Assembly: GCA_903859815.1 (NCBI GenBank)
Contig: CAIOOA010000153.1
Coordinates: 1-64,000 of the forward strand
Source: an uncultured Methylococcaceae bacterium
GTDB lineage: Bacteria > Pseudomonadota > Gammaproteobacteria > Methylococcales > Methylococcaceae
Direction: 5' to 3'
Length of the DNA: 64,000 bases
Of this stretch, positions 18,917-28,703 are shown one piece after another (positions within the stretch are counted from its first letter, which is position 1; every line of letters begins with the position of its first letter). The notes beneath the pieces were generated by a model. It did no database searches. It was not told where the DNA came from and worked only from the letters and a program-made list of their open reading frames with translations. Position numbers and translations under genes: made by a program.

Positions 18917-21427
18917 TCAATAGGGAAAGTCTACCGCTTTCGCTATAGCACCAGTCAAATCTGTCGTAAAAAACGTAAACTGATCGTTCGCAGACACAGT
19001 GCCAAAACTTAGGGTCAACGGACCGGGTGAAACAACGAATGATTTTGTTTTATCAGCAGACTCAAGAAAATAATAACTATCTTGAGAAGGTATTGCGCCT
19101 AGAGTGATGGTTAGGTTTTTCATGGTTATTATGTCGCCAAAATAAAGCCCTTGTAGATTATTGACGGAATGTGAATACAATATAAACCCATCAACACGAT
19201 AAATATTGGTAGATTGTTCGAAAGTAACTCGTAAATATCCGTCCATCTTTCCAGCAATATTTGTCTTTGTTACTGGTATTAGATAGTCTCCGTATCCTCT
19301 TCTTGTCGGTGAATTAGGTAGTAATATCACAGGTATCCCATTCAACAAAGGCCATAATGCCGAATTCTTGTTAAAATTGAGGGTGGTTGGAGTTCCATTT
19401 GAACTTACTTGTGCCTTAGTCATGGCCTGATAGCACTTTTCAGTAACCGTTTCCTGCTTGTAGTTGATCAACTGACATTTGTCATTTCCAATTGCCGCCA
19501 TTGCCGTTTCAACGGGGTTGGTCACCACTGCCGAAAACACCCCGCCAGGATTTGAAATCGACCCAATACTGGCGGCTAGGCTTTGCTTATTTTTATCATA
19601 AAATCCGTAATAAGATGCCAACAACCCCGATTTATCGTCGGTATAGTTGACCGAAAAAAACGGCCCAGATTTGACAGCCGTATTTTTGGCATAATTTTGA
19701 TTTGGGTATGCACTCAAAATAGACGGGAAGTATACCGTCAAACCTGTTGCCGACTGGTCAGCCAAGCTTTTTTTATTGTAGACAACCACACTATCAATCG
19801 CCGCTTTGACTTTATCGGAAGCCGCCCCAAGCGCTATATCGTAACGAAATTGACGCTTTATGTTCTCGGCAAACAGCTTCATGTCAACCAAATCAAGACT
19901 TTCGCCTAAGATGCTTAATGTAGAAAAATCCAATGCGTCAGACCTAGCCCTGGCAATCCTAAACCATGAAGCAACATCCGAGTTGGCATATTTTCTTAAG
20001 TTGCTGGAAAATTCATCTGTTGCTGATTTCAGCGCGGATATTTTTGTCAGGTCTATAACCGATGAGGTTAATTGACTGTAGGGTCTATTATATATATTAT
20101 TTCCCTGTGCGGATTTCAGATAGAAGCTTCCGGCCAACACCTTGCCAACAATATCGCCTCCGGCGTCTGGATACTTGACGATCTGCTGCAGGAACGTGGT
20201 GTAGTCATAACCAGATCCGGGCTGTAAATCTTCCGAACCAGCCATAAATTTTGCCCGCAGTGACAATCCTACCGCAATTTCGGCAGTTCCATTAAAGCAT
20301 GAATCGAATGCCACCAATTCAAACGGTTTGGGGGAATTCTGAATCGCATCGACAATCGAAGGAATCGACATTTTATTCTTAGTTATAGTGTCAGGCCCAA
20401 AAGCTCTATTAATTCCGCCACTATGCGACCACATTACCAAGATATATTTTTCAGCAGGGTAGGCATTCATACCCCATTGGATAAAATTCTGCAATGTGGC
20501 TGCAAAGCCCATATCTAAGCCAGGTGTCTCATATGTTTTGCTAGATTCTTGACCGTTATCCATAAGCAGCGTCAGTGCTTGACTAAGGTCATCTGGGGTT
20601 TGGGGGTTCCATCGACCAACTTTCCAGCGCTGGACATGGGTCCAATTCACCGGGAGTTTGAAATTCGAACTTGCTTTATTAGCCCCCCCCGTCTGGAGAA
20701 TGATTGTCATGTTGTCAGTTGAGCCAACTTGCGTCATCTCCTTAATATTGGAGGAGGCAAAGCCACCATCTTCTTCAAGATCAGTTCCTATCATGTAAAC
20801 AAGCACTGTTGTTTTAGTGGCTGATATGGGTTTTGATAAGCCTGATTTGACGATGGAATTGACACCAACAGTAGAATCATAATTAAATAAGTTACCACTG
20901 CTTAGGTCCACCACAGAATGCAAGGTTGCGGTATTGCGTATGGGATCATACTCATTAAAAAAACCAACCTGATTATTTTGAAAAACGTTAGAAATACTAA
21001 CATCATTATTGTAATAATAATACCCACCAGAGTTGATATAATCGACAGAAACCACTCCAGTGTCTGGATTATATGTGTTGGTGAATATTTCCACTGGGGT
21101 TACATCACCATGACTCACTATCTCCTTAACTATAGCATCGACATCACAATATTGTACATTATTCTTATTATCCGAGACAGAATCCAAAAACACCATATTC
21201 ATATTGGAGTCGTACTTATTGTAAGTTCTTGTTGATTTACATTGCTCACCTTGGGAGGCTATTTTAGGTTCTGATACCTTGATTTTCACATCCGAATAAA
21301 TATAGTCACCGACTACCACATAATCAATAGTAACTTGATTGTTGGTCGAGTTGTAAACGTTGGTTGCACTGGCCTCCATCGAAGTCAATGCCAGAGTCGC
21401 TAATACTGCCGCTGTAGTTTTGTTCAT
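18917..21427 (-). CDS. Secreted clostripain-like (C11) cysteine protease
   Basis: About 836 residues with a signal peptide ending A-S-A (cleavage near residue 21). The protease part has V-Y-M-I-G-T-D-L-E, the catalytic histidine in M-W-S-H-S-G-G and the catalytic cysteine in F-D-S-C-F-N-G-T, about 42 residues apart as in clostripain (roughly residues 335 and 377). The N-terminal 200 residues contain two imperfect repeats, each starting with Y-N-x-x-x-N/G-x-V-x-x-D-Y. The C-terminal 200 residues are unrecognised, perhaps a binding domain. The DNA is more AT-rich than its neighbours, suggesting transfer. The ATG at 21427 is preferred over a GTG four codons upstream. Confidence 0.85.
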   Translation of the reverse strand: MNKTTAAVLATLALTSMEASATNVYNSTNNQVTIDYVVVGDYIYSDVKIKVSEPKIASQGEQCKSTRTYNKYDSNMNMVFLDSVSDNKNNVQYCDVDAIVKEIVSHGDVTPVEIFTNTYNPDTGVVSVDYINSGGYYYYNNDVSISNVFQNNQVGFFNEYDPIRNTATLHSVVDLSSGNLFNYDSTVGVNSIVKSGLSKPISATKTTVLVYMIGTDLEEDGGFASSNIKEMTQVGSTDNMTIILQTGGANKASSNFKLPVNWTHVQRWKVGRWNPQTPDDLSQALTLLMDNGQESSKTYETPGLDMGFAATLQNFIQWGMNAYPAEKYILVMWSHSGGINRAFGPDTITKNKMSIPSIVDAIQNSPKPFELVAFDSCFNGTAEIAVGLSLRAKFMAGSEDLQPGSGYDYTTFLQQIVKYPDAGGDIVGKVLAGSFYLKSAQGNNIYNRPYSQLTSSVIDLTKISALKSATDEFSSNLRKYANSDVASWFRIARARSDALDFSTLSILGESLDLVDMKLFAENIKRQFRYDIALGAASDKVKAAIDSVVVYNKKSLADQSATGLTVYFPSILSAYPNQNYAKNTAVKSGPFFSVNYTDDKSGLLASYYGFYDKNKQSLAASIGSISNPGGVFSAVVTNPVETAMAAIGNDKCQLINYKQETVTEKCYQAMTKAQVSSNGTPTTLNFNKNSALWPLLNGIPVILLPNSPTRRGYGDYLIPVTKTNIAGKMDGYLRVTFEQSTNIYRVDGFILYSHSVNNLQGLYFGDIITMKNLTITLGAIPSQDSYYFLESADKTKSFVVSPGPLTLSFGTVSANDQFTFFTTDLTGAIAKAVDFPY

Positions 21428-22090
21428 TGTAGTGCTCACGTTTGTAGATTAGACAGGTTTTCAAGTTTTGGCTCTCAATAGAAAAAGCAAGCCCAATCAT
21501 GGCATTTGCTTTTTCGTCAATCGCCTCTGGTTTGAACCTCTGAAACCTAGGCATTCTTCATCGCAAAACGCCACCTACGGAAAACGGCATTAGGTCTCTT
21601 TACTATTAGCAAGATTTCTTGTATGCGATTCAATGCCAACAATAAAATTATTGTGGTCAGGGACAAACAATTTCAGATCGTCACGATTAAATTATAGACA
21701 TCACACGGCACTTGTTCCAGTTATTGAAAAATTAACACTTCGGCTCATTAATTTTCGTATTTTGCTTTTGCGTCAATAGTGTTGATTGCATCGACCGATT
21801 GGTCGGGCTGAGGCATCTGCATGAAATCGGTCTTGAGAAAATCGCAGAGTTCTCCAAGCCTTTTCATCACGATTCAGTTGCTGTCCACGTTAAATCTGAT
21901 AGGCGTTGTTATGTTAAGCTGTGCTTGCCCATTTGGCCGAGGGCTTCTCTACTAGTTTGGCTCTCCTGGGCTATTTGCTTGATTCCGCAGATTCCAACCG
22001 TTATTCTCATCATGTCTAACAGCAGATTTGTATCAGTGGCAATGACCTTAACATGATTTAACATTCGGCAAACCTCAGGAACGCCCAGAC
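21428..22090. other. Gap of about 660 bases between divergent genes
   Basis: It separates the protease gene (minus) from the ABC transporter operon (plus). It contains an AT-rich palindrome ACAATAAAATTATTGT at 21639-21654, a candidate operator or promoter element for the protease. Two short open frames (21799-22056 plus, 21909-22109 minus) carry no motif I recognise and have no ribosome binding site. Confidence 0.55.
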
Positions 22091-22825
22091 ATGCCCCCAT
22101 CCCAAACAATTGATTTCAAACAACCCAACGCTCCCGTTCCCTCGGCAACCCCACCGCTGTTGCGTTTGGAAGAGGTGCGTTGCGGCTATCGGGAAGCCGG
22201 TGAATGGCGGGAAATTTTGCGCGGGGTTGATTTGGAGGTGCAAGCAGGCGAGCAACTTGCGCTTGTGGGACTCAGCGGTTCGGGGAAATCGACCTTATTA
22301 CATTTGTTGGGCGGTTTGGATGTACCGAGTGCTGGGCGCATCAGCTTTGACGGATTTGATTTGGCTGGGTTAGGCGAGCCGGCCCGCACTTTGTGGCGGA
22401 GGCAGCACGTGGGTTTCATTTACCAATTCTTCAACCTGATACCCACGCTAAGCGTACTAGAAAATGTGCTTCTGCCTCTGGAATTGAATGGCATAGACGA
22501 AAAGGCAGGACGTGAGGCGGGGATGGGTTTGCTAGATCAAGTTGAATTGGCGGACCGGGCGGGCGCTTATCCCGACAAATTATCGGGTGGCGAGCAACAA
22601 CGGGTTGCCATGGTGAGGGCCTTGATCCATCAACCTGCTTTGGTGTTGGCTGACGAACCGACCGGCAATTTGGATTTTGCCACCGGGGAGAAAGTGCTGG
22701 ATTTGTTGGATAGTCTGGTCAGGGCGCAGGGGCGCACTTTAATCATGGTGACACACAGCCCGGAAGTGGCCCGCCGTGCAGATCGCTTGATTCGCCTGGT
22801 CGACGGACGTTTGGAAGCGGTCTGA
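22091..22825 (+). CDS. ABC transporter ATPase, LolD/MacB type
   Basis: The ATP-hydrolysing subunit of an envelope exporter. Of 244 residues, Walker A is GLSGSGKST (60-68), the signature is LSGGEQQRVA, and Walker B is L-V-L-A-D-E-P-T-G followed by an H-loop (M-V-T-H-S). The Y-Q-F-F-N-L-I-P Q-loop is typical of the LolD/FtsE/MacB clade. It is followed after two bases by the permease gene and then an AttH-like lipoprotein gene, the AttEFGH-like arrangement. The N-terminal 25 residues are extra, so an internal start is possible. Confidence 0.92.
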   Translation: MPPSQTIDFKQPNAPVPSATPPLLRLEEVRCGYREAGEWREILRGVDLEVQAGEQLALVGLSGSGKSTLLHLLGGLDVPSAGRISFDGFDLAGLGEPARTLWRRQHVGFIYQFFNLIPTLSVLENVLLPLELNGIDEKAGREAGMGLLDQVELADRAGAYPDKLSGGEQQRVAMVRALIHQPALVLADEPTGNLDFATGEKVLDLLDSLVRAQGRTLIMVTHSPEVARRADRLIRLVDGRLEAV

Positions 22826-22827
22826 GC

Positions 22828-25356
22828 ATGGCTATCTTAGCGCGGGCCAATCGCCGTCATTTTCTCCGCCATCCCTTGCAATTGCTGTTGGCGATCATCG
22901 GCGTGGCCTTGGGTGTGGCGATGGTGGTGTCCATTGATTTGGCAGCAGAAAGCACGCATCGGGCTTTTTCGCTGTCGATGGAAGCCTTGACCGGACGCTA
23001 CACCCACCATATCACGGGCGGCCCTAGCGGATTGCCAGAATCCTTGTTCACCCGTTTGCGGGTCGAGGAAGGTTTGCGTGAAACGGCCCCGGCCATTGAG
23101 GGCTATGTCACCGTCAACGATGGCAGCACCTTGAGATTGGCTGGGTTTGATCCCTTCTCCGAGCGCAATCTGCGCAGCCGTTTCGTCAAGGCAGCGAGGG
23201 GCGATGACGCGGTGAGGCTGCTAACCGAACCTGATACGGTGATGCTGTCGGCTGTGACTGGTCAGCGCTTGGGTATCCGCCCCAATGACCCGATGGCAAT
23301 CACCGTCAATGGTCAACCCCATCAGTTAAAGGTGGTGGGTTATGTGGAAGGCGATGAAGCGCCTGACCCGGCACTGGAGGGCTTGGTTTTGGCGGACATC
23401 GCCACCGCGCAGGAGTTGTTGGGCAGAATCGGCGTACTGGATCGGATTGATTTGATTCTGGGCAACAGTCCAGCCCAAGAACGGCAGATTCGCAGCCTAT
23501 TGCCCCCCGGCATCGAATTGGAAAGCGTGGCAGGGCGCAACTCCGCAACCCAGAACATGACGGCGGCATTTGAATTGAATCTACGGGCCATGAGTTTGCT
23601 GGCGCTATTGGTTGGCACCTTTCTTATTTATAACACAATGGCGTTTTCCGTGTTGCAACGTCGGGAACTGCTTGCCACTTTGCGTATCATTGGCGCGACT
23701 CGTGGGCAATTATTGCGAGAAATCCTGATCGAAGCGGCCTTGCTCGGCCTTTTCGGCGGGGTGTTGGGCTTGGCATTCGGAGTGTTGGCAGCTAAGGGTT
23801 TGTTGCACATGGTCACTCGCACCATCAACGACCTCTATTTTGTGCTGACCGTCACCGAATTCATGCCCGATCCGCTGATTTTGTTGCGAGGTTTGGCTTT
23901 GGGCGTTGCTGCTGCCGTCATCGCAGCCTTAGGTCCAGCCTTAGAAGCGGCTTGGGCTTCGCCTCTGGCATCCAAAGCCCGTTCGGGGGTGGAAAACAGG
24001 GCTAGGCGTGGAGTGCCATGGTTGGCAGTGGGCGGCATTTTGTCCATGCTTATCGCGATTTCCCTATTGCAAACGGAGAGTGCCGGGTTGGTTCCTGCCA
24101 TCGCTGGCGTGTTTCTATTATTGCTGGGTTATGGTTTGCTGACGCCGTTAATGTTGCTAGGTTTCGCTTGGTCCACCTTGGTATTGGCGCGTTTGAGTAA
24201 CACTTGGTTGCTACGACTGGCCGTTCGCGGCGTGGCGGCATCGGTCAGCCGGGCCGGACTTGCGATTGCCGCATTGACTATCGCCGTCGCGGTCAGTGTC
24301 GGCGTCGGCACGATGATTGAAAGCTTTCGCGGCACGATTGCCGAATGGTTGGATCAGATTCTACAGGCCGATATTTATATAGCAGCCCCCTCCACTGCTG
24401 CCCGTTACAGTCCGCCTTTGCCAAATGGTCTGCCAGAACAGCTAGGCCGCATCGATGGCGTGGATAAAACCGGCACGGGCCGGCGCATCATCATTTCAAC
24501 GTCACTTGGCGAGAGTGAATTATTGGCGCTAGACCCGCCTTACTTAAACCAACCCGGATTTCGCTTCAAACAAGCAGACGGCAAAGTAGTGTGGTCGACC
24601 TTCCCGACAATGAAAGCGGTTTTTGTCTCGGAGCCTTACGCCCAACGACATCATTTGAAAGTGGGTGATAGTTTCGAACTGGTAACCGATTCAGGCCCGA
24701 TCACGCTCCCGGTGGCAGGGATATTCTTCGATTACCGCTCGGATCAAGGCTTGATCGTCATGCACCGGTCACTTTATGACCGTCTTTGGAAGGATGGCGC
24801 GAATACCTCCGTGGGTCTGTATCTTAAAGCGGGGTTCGATTTGGAGAAGATCAGGCAGGAAGTCGGGCTTATCCTGTCCAGCCAGCAACAACCCTTAGTC
24901 GTGCGTTCCAATCGGGAAATTCGCGCCGCCTCCCTAGACACTTTTGAACGGACTTTTGCCATCACCCAAGTATTGCGACTGCTTGCTGTGGGCGTGGCGT
25001 TTGTCGGCATCCTCAGTGCGTTAATGGCCTTTCAATACGAGCGACGGCGTGAACTGGCCGTGTTGCGAGCCACTGGACTGACCCCGGCTCAAGCCGGCTG
25101 GCTGGTGCTGTTGCAAACGGGCTTCATGGGGCTGACGGCAGGATTATTGTCGATACCCTTGGGGCTTGCGGTTGCCGTTGCGCTGGTGCGGGTCATCAAT
25201 CTGCGTTCATTTGGTTGGACTATGGACTTGGCCGTCTCCCTGCCACCTTTATTCGCTGCCATAACCTTGGCCGTGTTTGCCGCATTGCTGGCTGGCTTGT
25301 ATCCGGCTTATCAAGTCATGCGGGTGGAACCTTCGGCTGCATTGCGGGAGGAATGA
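22828..25356 (+). CDS. FtsX/MacB-type ABC transporter permease
   Basis: An 842-residue inner-membrane protein with one N-terminal membrane helix, a periplasmic MacB-like domain, and two blocks of membrane helices (about residues 255-450 and 690-835) with FtsX signatures (L-R-I-I-G-A-T-R and L-R-A-T-G-L-T). This is the long form with two FtsX modules in one chain. It starts two bases after the ATPase stop codon. It probably moves a lipid or lipoprotein substrate across or out of the inner membrane with the ATPase. The substrate is unknown. Confidence 0.92.
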   Translation: MAILARANRRHFLRHPLQLLLAIIGVALGVAMVVSIDLAAESTHRAFSLSMEALTGRYTHHITGGPSGLPESLFTRLRVEEGLRETAPAIEGYVTVNDGSTLRLAGFDPFSERNLRSRFVKAARGDDAVRLLTEPDTVMLSAVTGQRLGIRPNDPMAITVNGQPHQLKVVGYVEGDEAPDPALEGLVLADIATAQELLGRIGVLDRIDLILGNSPAQERQIRSLLPPGIELESVAGRNSATQNMTAAFELNLRAMSLLALLVGTFLIYNTMAFSVLQRRELLATLRIIGATRGQLLREILIEAALLGLFGGVLGLAFGVLAAKGLLHMVTRTINDLYFVLTVTEFMPDPLILLRGLALGVAAAVIAALGPALEAAWASPLASKARSGVENRARRGVPWLAVGGILSMLIAISLLQTESAGLVPAIAGVFLLLLGYGLLTPLMLLGFAWSTLVLARLSNTWLLRLAVRGVAASVSRAGLAIAALTIAVAVSVGVGTMIESFRGTIAEWLDQILQADIYIAAPSTAARYSPPLPNGLPEQLGRIDGVDKTGTGRRIIISTSLGESELLALDPPYLNQPGFRFKQADGKVVWSTFPTMKAVFVSEPYAQRHHLKVGDSFELVTDSGPITLPVAGIFFDYRSDQGLIVMHRSLYDRLWKDGANTSVGLYLKAGFDLEKIRQEVGLILSSQQQPLVVRSNREIRAASLDTFERTFAITQVLRLLAVGVAFVGILSALMAFQYERRRELAVLRATGLTPAQAGWLVLLQTGFMGLTAGLLSIPLGLAVAVALVRVINLRSFGWTMDLAVSLPPLFAAITLAVFAALLAGLYPAYQVMRVEPSAALREE

Positions 25357-25358
25357 GC

Positions 25359-26501
25359 ATGAATATCAAAATTTACCTGAGTAGCATTTTCCTCACCTGG
25401 GCCTTGCTTGCTTGTAACCAACAAAAAGCTACAGACGAGGGCGTGGCGGCGACCTTGCGCGAACCCGATTTTGCCGGATTCGAGCGAGCCTATGCACCTA
25501 GGACTTTTGATTTTCCTGCGGATCATGGGCCGCATCCTGATTTCCGTGACGAGTGGTGGTATGTCACCGGCAATCTGGACGGACCGAACGGTCAGCGATT
25601 TGGTTTTCAAATCACATTCTTCCGACATGGCTTAAAACGTGGGAAACCCAACCGGGCCTCTCAGTGGGCAGGCCAAGATGCCAATATGGCGCATTTCGCA
25701 TTGACCGATGTGGAAGGAAAACAATACACGTCTTTCCAAAGGATTTCGCGTAGTGGTGTCGGGTTGGCCGGGGCGCAAACCGAACCGTTCAAAGTTTGGT
25801 TGGATGATTGGCGGATGGAAGCCAGCCCCGGTGGTGGGTTCCCTTGGCATTTTAAAGCCAGCCAAGCCGGGATTGAGCTTGATTTGAAATTGGATCCGCG
25901 CAAACCCCCGGTGTTAAACGGCAACCAAGGCTTGAGTCAAAAAAGCGCGGAACCCGGCAATGCCTCCTACTATTATTCCATTACCCGCATGGATGCAAAG
26001 GGTATGCTCAAGCTATCAGGAAAAGACATTCCGGTCCATGGTTTGGCCTGGCTGGATCGTGAATGGAGCACCAGCATGTTGGCAGATTATCAAGCCGGTT
26101 GGGACTGGTTTTCCTTGCAACTGGATGACGGAACGGACTTGATGTTCTTTCGCCTACGCCATAAAGATGGCAGTGACGACCCCACCAGCTCGGGTGTGTT
26201 GATTGCCCAAGACGGGCAATCCAGTCGCCTGGCCCGCGAGGAGGTGTTAATTGAGGCTTTGGGTTCTTGGGAAAGCCCTGCGGGTGGGGTTTATCCCTCC
26301 GGTTGGCGCTTGACCATCAAACCTACCAATCGAGTCATCACCATCCATCCGGTGCTGGCCGACCAAGAATTTCGTCATGATGCCCGCTATTGGGAAGGTG
26401 CGGTGGATGTCTTGGATGCAGTCTCCGGCAAACCCACTGGGCGAGGTTATGTGGAACTGACTGGCTATGCGCCCGGCAAAGTGGAAAGAAGCGGTCAGTA
26501 A
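25359..26501 (+). CDS. AttH-like lipoprotein (carotenoid 1,2-hydratase/lipocalin-like fold)
   Basis: A 380-residue predicted lipoprotein: signal peptide with lipobox L-L-A-C, then an AttH/CrtC-like double lipocalin-type domain with D-E-W-W-Y-V-T-G-N-L, F-F-R and W-L-D-R-E-W-S. The ATG at 25359 is preferred because GGAGGA lies six bases before it. The other ATG, at 25353, overlaps the permease stop codon. Together with the ATPase and permease it forms the AttEFGH-like unit known from many Proteobacteria. It may receive or bind the exported hydrophobic molecule, which is inference. Confidence 0.85.
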   Translation: MNIKIYLSSIFLTWALLACNQQKATDEGVAATLREPDFAGFERAYAPRTFDFPADHGPHPDFRDEWWYVTGNLDGPNGQRFGFQITFFRHGLKRGKPNRASQWAGQDANMAHFALTDVEGKQYTSFQRISRSGVGLAGAQTEPFKVWLDDWRMEASPGGGFPWHFKASQAGIELDLKLDPRKPPVLNGNQGLSQKSAEPGNASYYYSITRMDAKGMLKLSGKDIPVHGLAWLDREWSTSMLADYQAGWDWFSLQLDDGTDLMFFRLRHKDGSDDPTSSGVLIAQDGQSSRLAREEVLIEALGSWESPAGGVYPSGWRLTIKPTNRVITIHPVLADQEFRHDARYWEGAVDVLDAVSGKPTGRGYVELTGYAPGKVERSGQ

Positions 26502-26589
26502 ACAAGGTTGACGCCATTTTATTGCATTGAATCCCCGCACAATTAAAGTGCCAAACGGGCTTATTAACTAGCCCATCCAAGTTTTCCAG

Positions 26590-26952
26590 TCATTCCCGAT
26601 TATAGCAAGGAAAAACTTTGACACCCGGCACGTGCTTGCTGGCCCATTCAACCATGGCCTCAAGCATGGGCACAAGGTCACGCCCCTTGTCAGTCAGATT
26701 ATATTGAAACCGTACAGGCTTATTGCTGTAGGCTTGCTTTTCCACCACGCCCATTGATTCCAAGCGTTTTAGCCTATTGGCAAGTATATTGGTGGGGATG
26801 CCCTCCGCGGATTGGGCAAACTCACCATAACGCGATTTGCCTAGAATAATATCCCGCACAATTAACAAAGTCCATTTGTCCCCAAACAAATCCAGCATAT
26901 TGGCCACGGGACAGTGGGAGCGTTCAAATTCATTTCCTTCGGATTCATTCAT
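26590..26952 (-). CDS. HxlR-family winged-helix regulator
   Basis: A 120-residue MarR-like DNA-binding protein. The family signature is C-P-V-A-N-M-L-D-L-F-G-D-K-W-T-L-L-I-V-R-D with the conserved N-terminal cysteine, followed by helix-turn-helix and the wing around Y-N-L-T-D-K-G. Many members sense electrophiles through that cysteine. The start is ATG at 26952; a TTG 33 bases upstream is the alternative. It is divergent from a GST-like gene 110 bases away, which is its likely target. Despite the family name there is no sign that it controls the hexuloisomerase gene 8 kb away. Confidence 0.9.
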   Translation of the reverse strand: MNESEGNEFERSHCPVANMLDLFGDKWTLLIVRDIILGKSRYGEFAQSAEGIPTNILANRLKRLESMGVVEKQAYSNKPVRFQYNLTDKGRDLVPMLEAMVEWASKHVPGVKVFPCYNRE

Positions 26953-26977
26953 AAGATTCGATAACCTTGAAAAATAG

Positions 26978-27027
26978 ACTTGCAAAACAAAAGTGACTGG
27001 TCTACTGTATAAGCTTGCAATTTTGCA
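26978..27027. promoter_or_regulatory. Candidate operators between hxlR-type and GST-like genes
   Basis: Two inverted repeats lie in the 110-base divergent region: ACTT-9-AAGT at 26978-26994, similar in layout to HxlR/YodB-type sites, and TGCAA-TT-TTGCA at 27016-27027. Either could bind the regulator encoded on the left. Confidence 0.4.
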
Positions 27028-27062
27028 GTGACTATATCACTATTTAACACCGGAGTGACAAA

Positions 27063-27794
27063 ATGATCGTATTACATCAGTTCGCCCGCACCTGGGGCAT
27101 CCCGAATTTGGGTCAATTTTGCGTCAAGACCGAAACCTATCTCCGCATGACCAAACTTCCCTATGAAATTGTCGAGTCTTTGCCGTTTAAAGCGCCCCGA
27201 GGAAAGTTACCGTTTATCGTGGATGGATCTCATAAAATTGCCGATTCTAGGTTGATCGTCAATTATCTGGTAAAACAGTATGGCGACACACTCGATGCTC
27301 ACCTCTCGCCTGAGGATAAAGCCACAGCAAAAACTTATCAACGGCTATTAGAGGAACATTTGTATTGGATTGGTATGATGAGTCGCTGGAGTTTCACTGA
27401 GTCAAACTGGCAGACTAACAAAGAGGCAATTTTCAATGTACTACCCCCGGTCGTGCGCGACTTGGGTGCTATTGTCTATCGCCGTCGCATCAATTCGCAA
27501 CTTTTAGGTCATGGCACTGGGCGGCTGAGTTCACAGGAAGCATTCGATCTTGGCAAGGAAGATGTTGATGCACTGTCCTATTTTCTCGCCGACAAAGCCT
27601 ATTTTCTAGGTGACAAGCCGACAAGCTTGGATGCCTCGGCTTATGGCATTTTAGTCAACACCTTGGCCTGCCCGATTGAATCCCCGCTCAAAGACCATGC
27701 CTTGACCCAAAAAAACCTTGTGACCTACTGCCAACGGATGCAGGAAGAGTTTTTTCCTGAGTTGCCATGGGTACTGACGAATAAGATCGCGTAA
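27063..27794 (+). CDS. Glutathione S-transferase-like protein (Faxc/metaxin-like group)
   Basis: A 243-residue protein with a thioredoxin-like N-terminal domain (L-P-Y-E-I-V-E and K-L-P-F-I-V-D-G followed by I-A-D-S at the glutathione-site position) and an all-helical C-terminal domain. It resembles the Faxc/Tom37-like branch rather than classic GSTs. A glutathione-dependent detoxification role fits its divergent pairing with an HxlR regulator. GGAG lies eight bases before the ATG. Confidence 0.8.
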   Translation: MIVLHQFARTWGIPNLGQFCVKTETYLRMTKLPYEIVESLPFKAPRGKLPFIVDGSHKIADSRLIVNYLVKQYGDTLDAHLSPEDKATAKTYQRLLEEHLYWIGMMSRWSFTESNWQTNKEAIFNVLPPVVRDLGAIVYRRRINSQLLGHGTGRLSSQEAFDLGKEDVDALSYFLADKAYFLGDKPTSLDASAYGILVNTLACPIESPLKDHALTQKNLVTYCQRMQEEFFPELPWVLTNKIA

Positions 27795-27815
27795 ACAAGG
27801 TGTTACCAGTTCTTA

Positions 27816-28541
27816 TTATCTTATCGGAGTAATCAAGACTGTCTGACTTTTGCATTGGCTTTTAAGCACATCAGCCGAGCATAATCTCGGCTGTAATGCC
27901 TTATCCATGCAGATTTTCACTTCGGAGAGCTTTCCACGTTTGCAATTGATGACGATTGAGTCCTTGGGTAGCTTTGGATTGGACTGCAAAAACCAGTCGG
28001 TCAAATCGCTAGGCGCAATACGCAGGGCAATCTGAGAAAACTTGAGTGCCGGCGGTATGTTAATGCTGGCAAAAGCCTTTTCTAGGGTACTGAAATATTC
28101 GTTGACACCAAGACCGCTACAGGTCCCATGCTTTTGCCATTCATGGCGCATGAGATCTTGACTGGGCATGATGGGCAATATCTCCTTAACCACAGATTCG
28201 GGTATGGGAGGCGGGTTTGCACTGCAATCTGACGGATAACCTTGCTCAAATTGAGGCCATAGTCCGTGAACAATGAATCCGAAGCGTTTTGAGACGCATT
28301 GCTCCCAAGATGCAGGGTCATTATTGAGCAAGCAAAAGGCTGGCGACCATGAGAGGGAAAGCAAATAGTAATCAAATTTTCCTCCTTGATTTAAACCACT
28401 CACAGTGCCTTCGTTGAAATATGGCAATGATATGGGAGAGGCTTGTTGTTTATGATGCCTTGCCATGGAGGGTATTGTAATCAGCACTCCTAACCCCAAC
28501 AAAACCAGCGCCTTGAATAGGTTAGTTTTTTGACATCGCAT
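27816..28541 (-). CDS. RNase T2 family ribonuclease (RNase I-like)
   Basis: A periplasmic or secreted endoribonuclease that cleaves RNA with little base preference. It has a signal peptide (about residues 1-27) and the two catalytic segments: FIVHGLWPQ with H92, and MRHEWQKHGTC with H133, E134, K137 and H138. The 241 residues and several cysteines fit the bacterial RNase I type. It converges on the GST-like gene. Confidence 0.92.
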   Translation of the reverse strand: MRCQKTNLFKALVLLGLGVLITIPSMARHHKQQASPISLPYFNEGTVSGLNQGGKFDYYLLSLSWSPAFCLLNNDPASWEQCVSKRFGFIVHGLWPQFEQGYPSDCSANPPPIPESVVKEILPIMPSQDLMRHEWQKHGTCSGLGVNEYFSTLEKAFASINIPPALKFSQIALRIAPSDLTDWFLQSNPKLPKDSIVINCKRGKLSEVKICMDKALQPRLCSADVLKSQCKSQTVLITPIR

Positions 28542-28703
28542 TTTTCAATCCTCTTGCTCATCTTGTGGCAAAATATCACTGGGTAATTTGTCAATTATGA
28601 TAAACCCCTGTCGCATAACGATTCTGGTAACAGTGGCTTAGTGTCAAATGACAATCAAGCCTGCCAGAGTTAATCAAGGTTCAATTCATACTGAAAAAAA
28701 TTC

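Noticed and set aside
21909-22109. Small minus-strand frame before the ABC operon as an antitoxin
   Set aside because: A T-S-R-E-A-L stretch vaguely recalls HTH antitoxins, but there is no toxin partner, no start signal and no full helix-turn-helix.
26590-26952. HxlR regulator as activator of the hexuloisomerase gene
   Set aside because: HxlR is named after the Bacillus activator of hxlAB, but the family is broad, the genes are 8 kb apart, and a divergent GST-like gene is a much better target.
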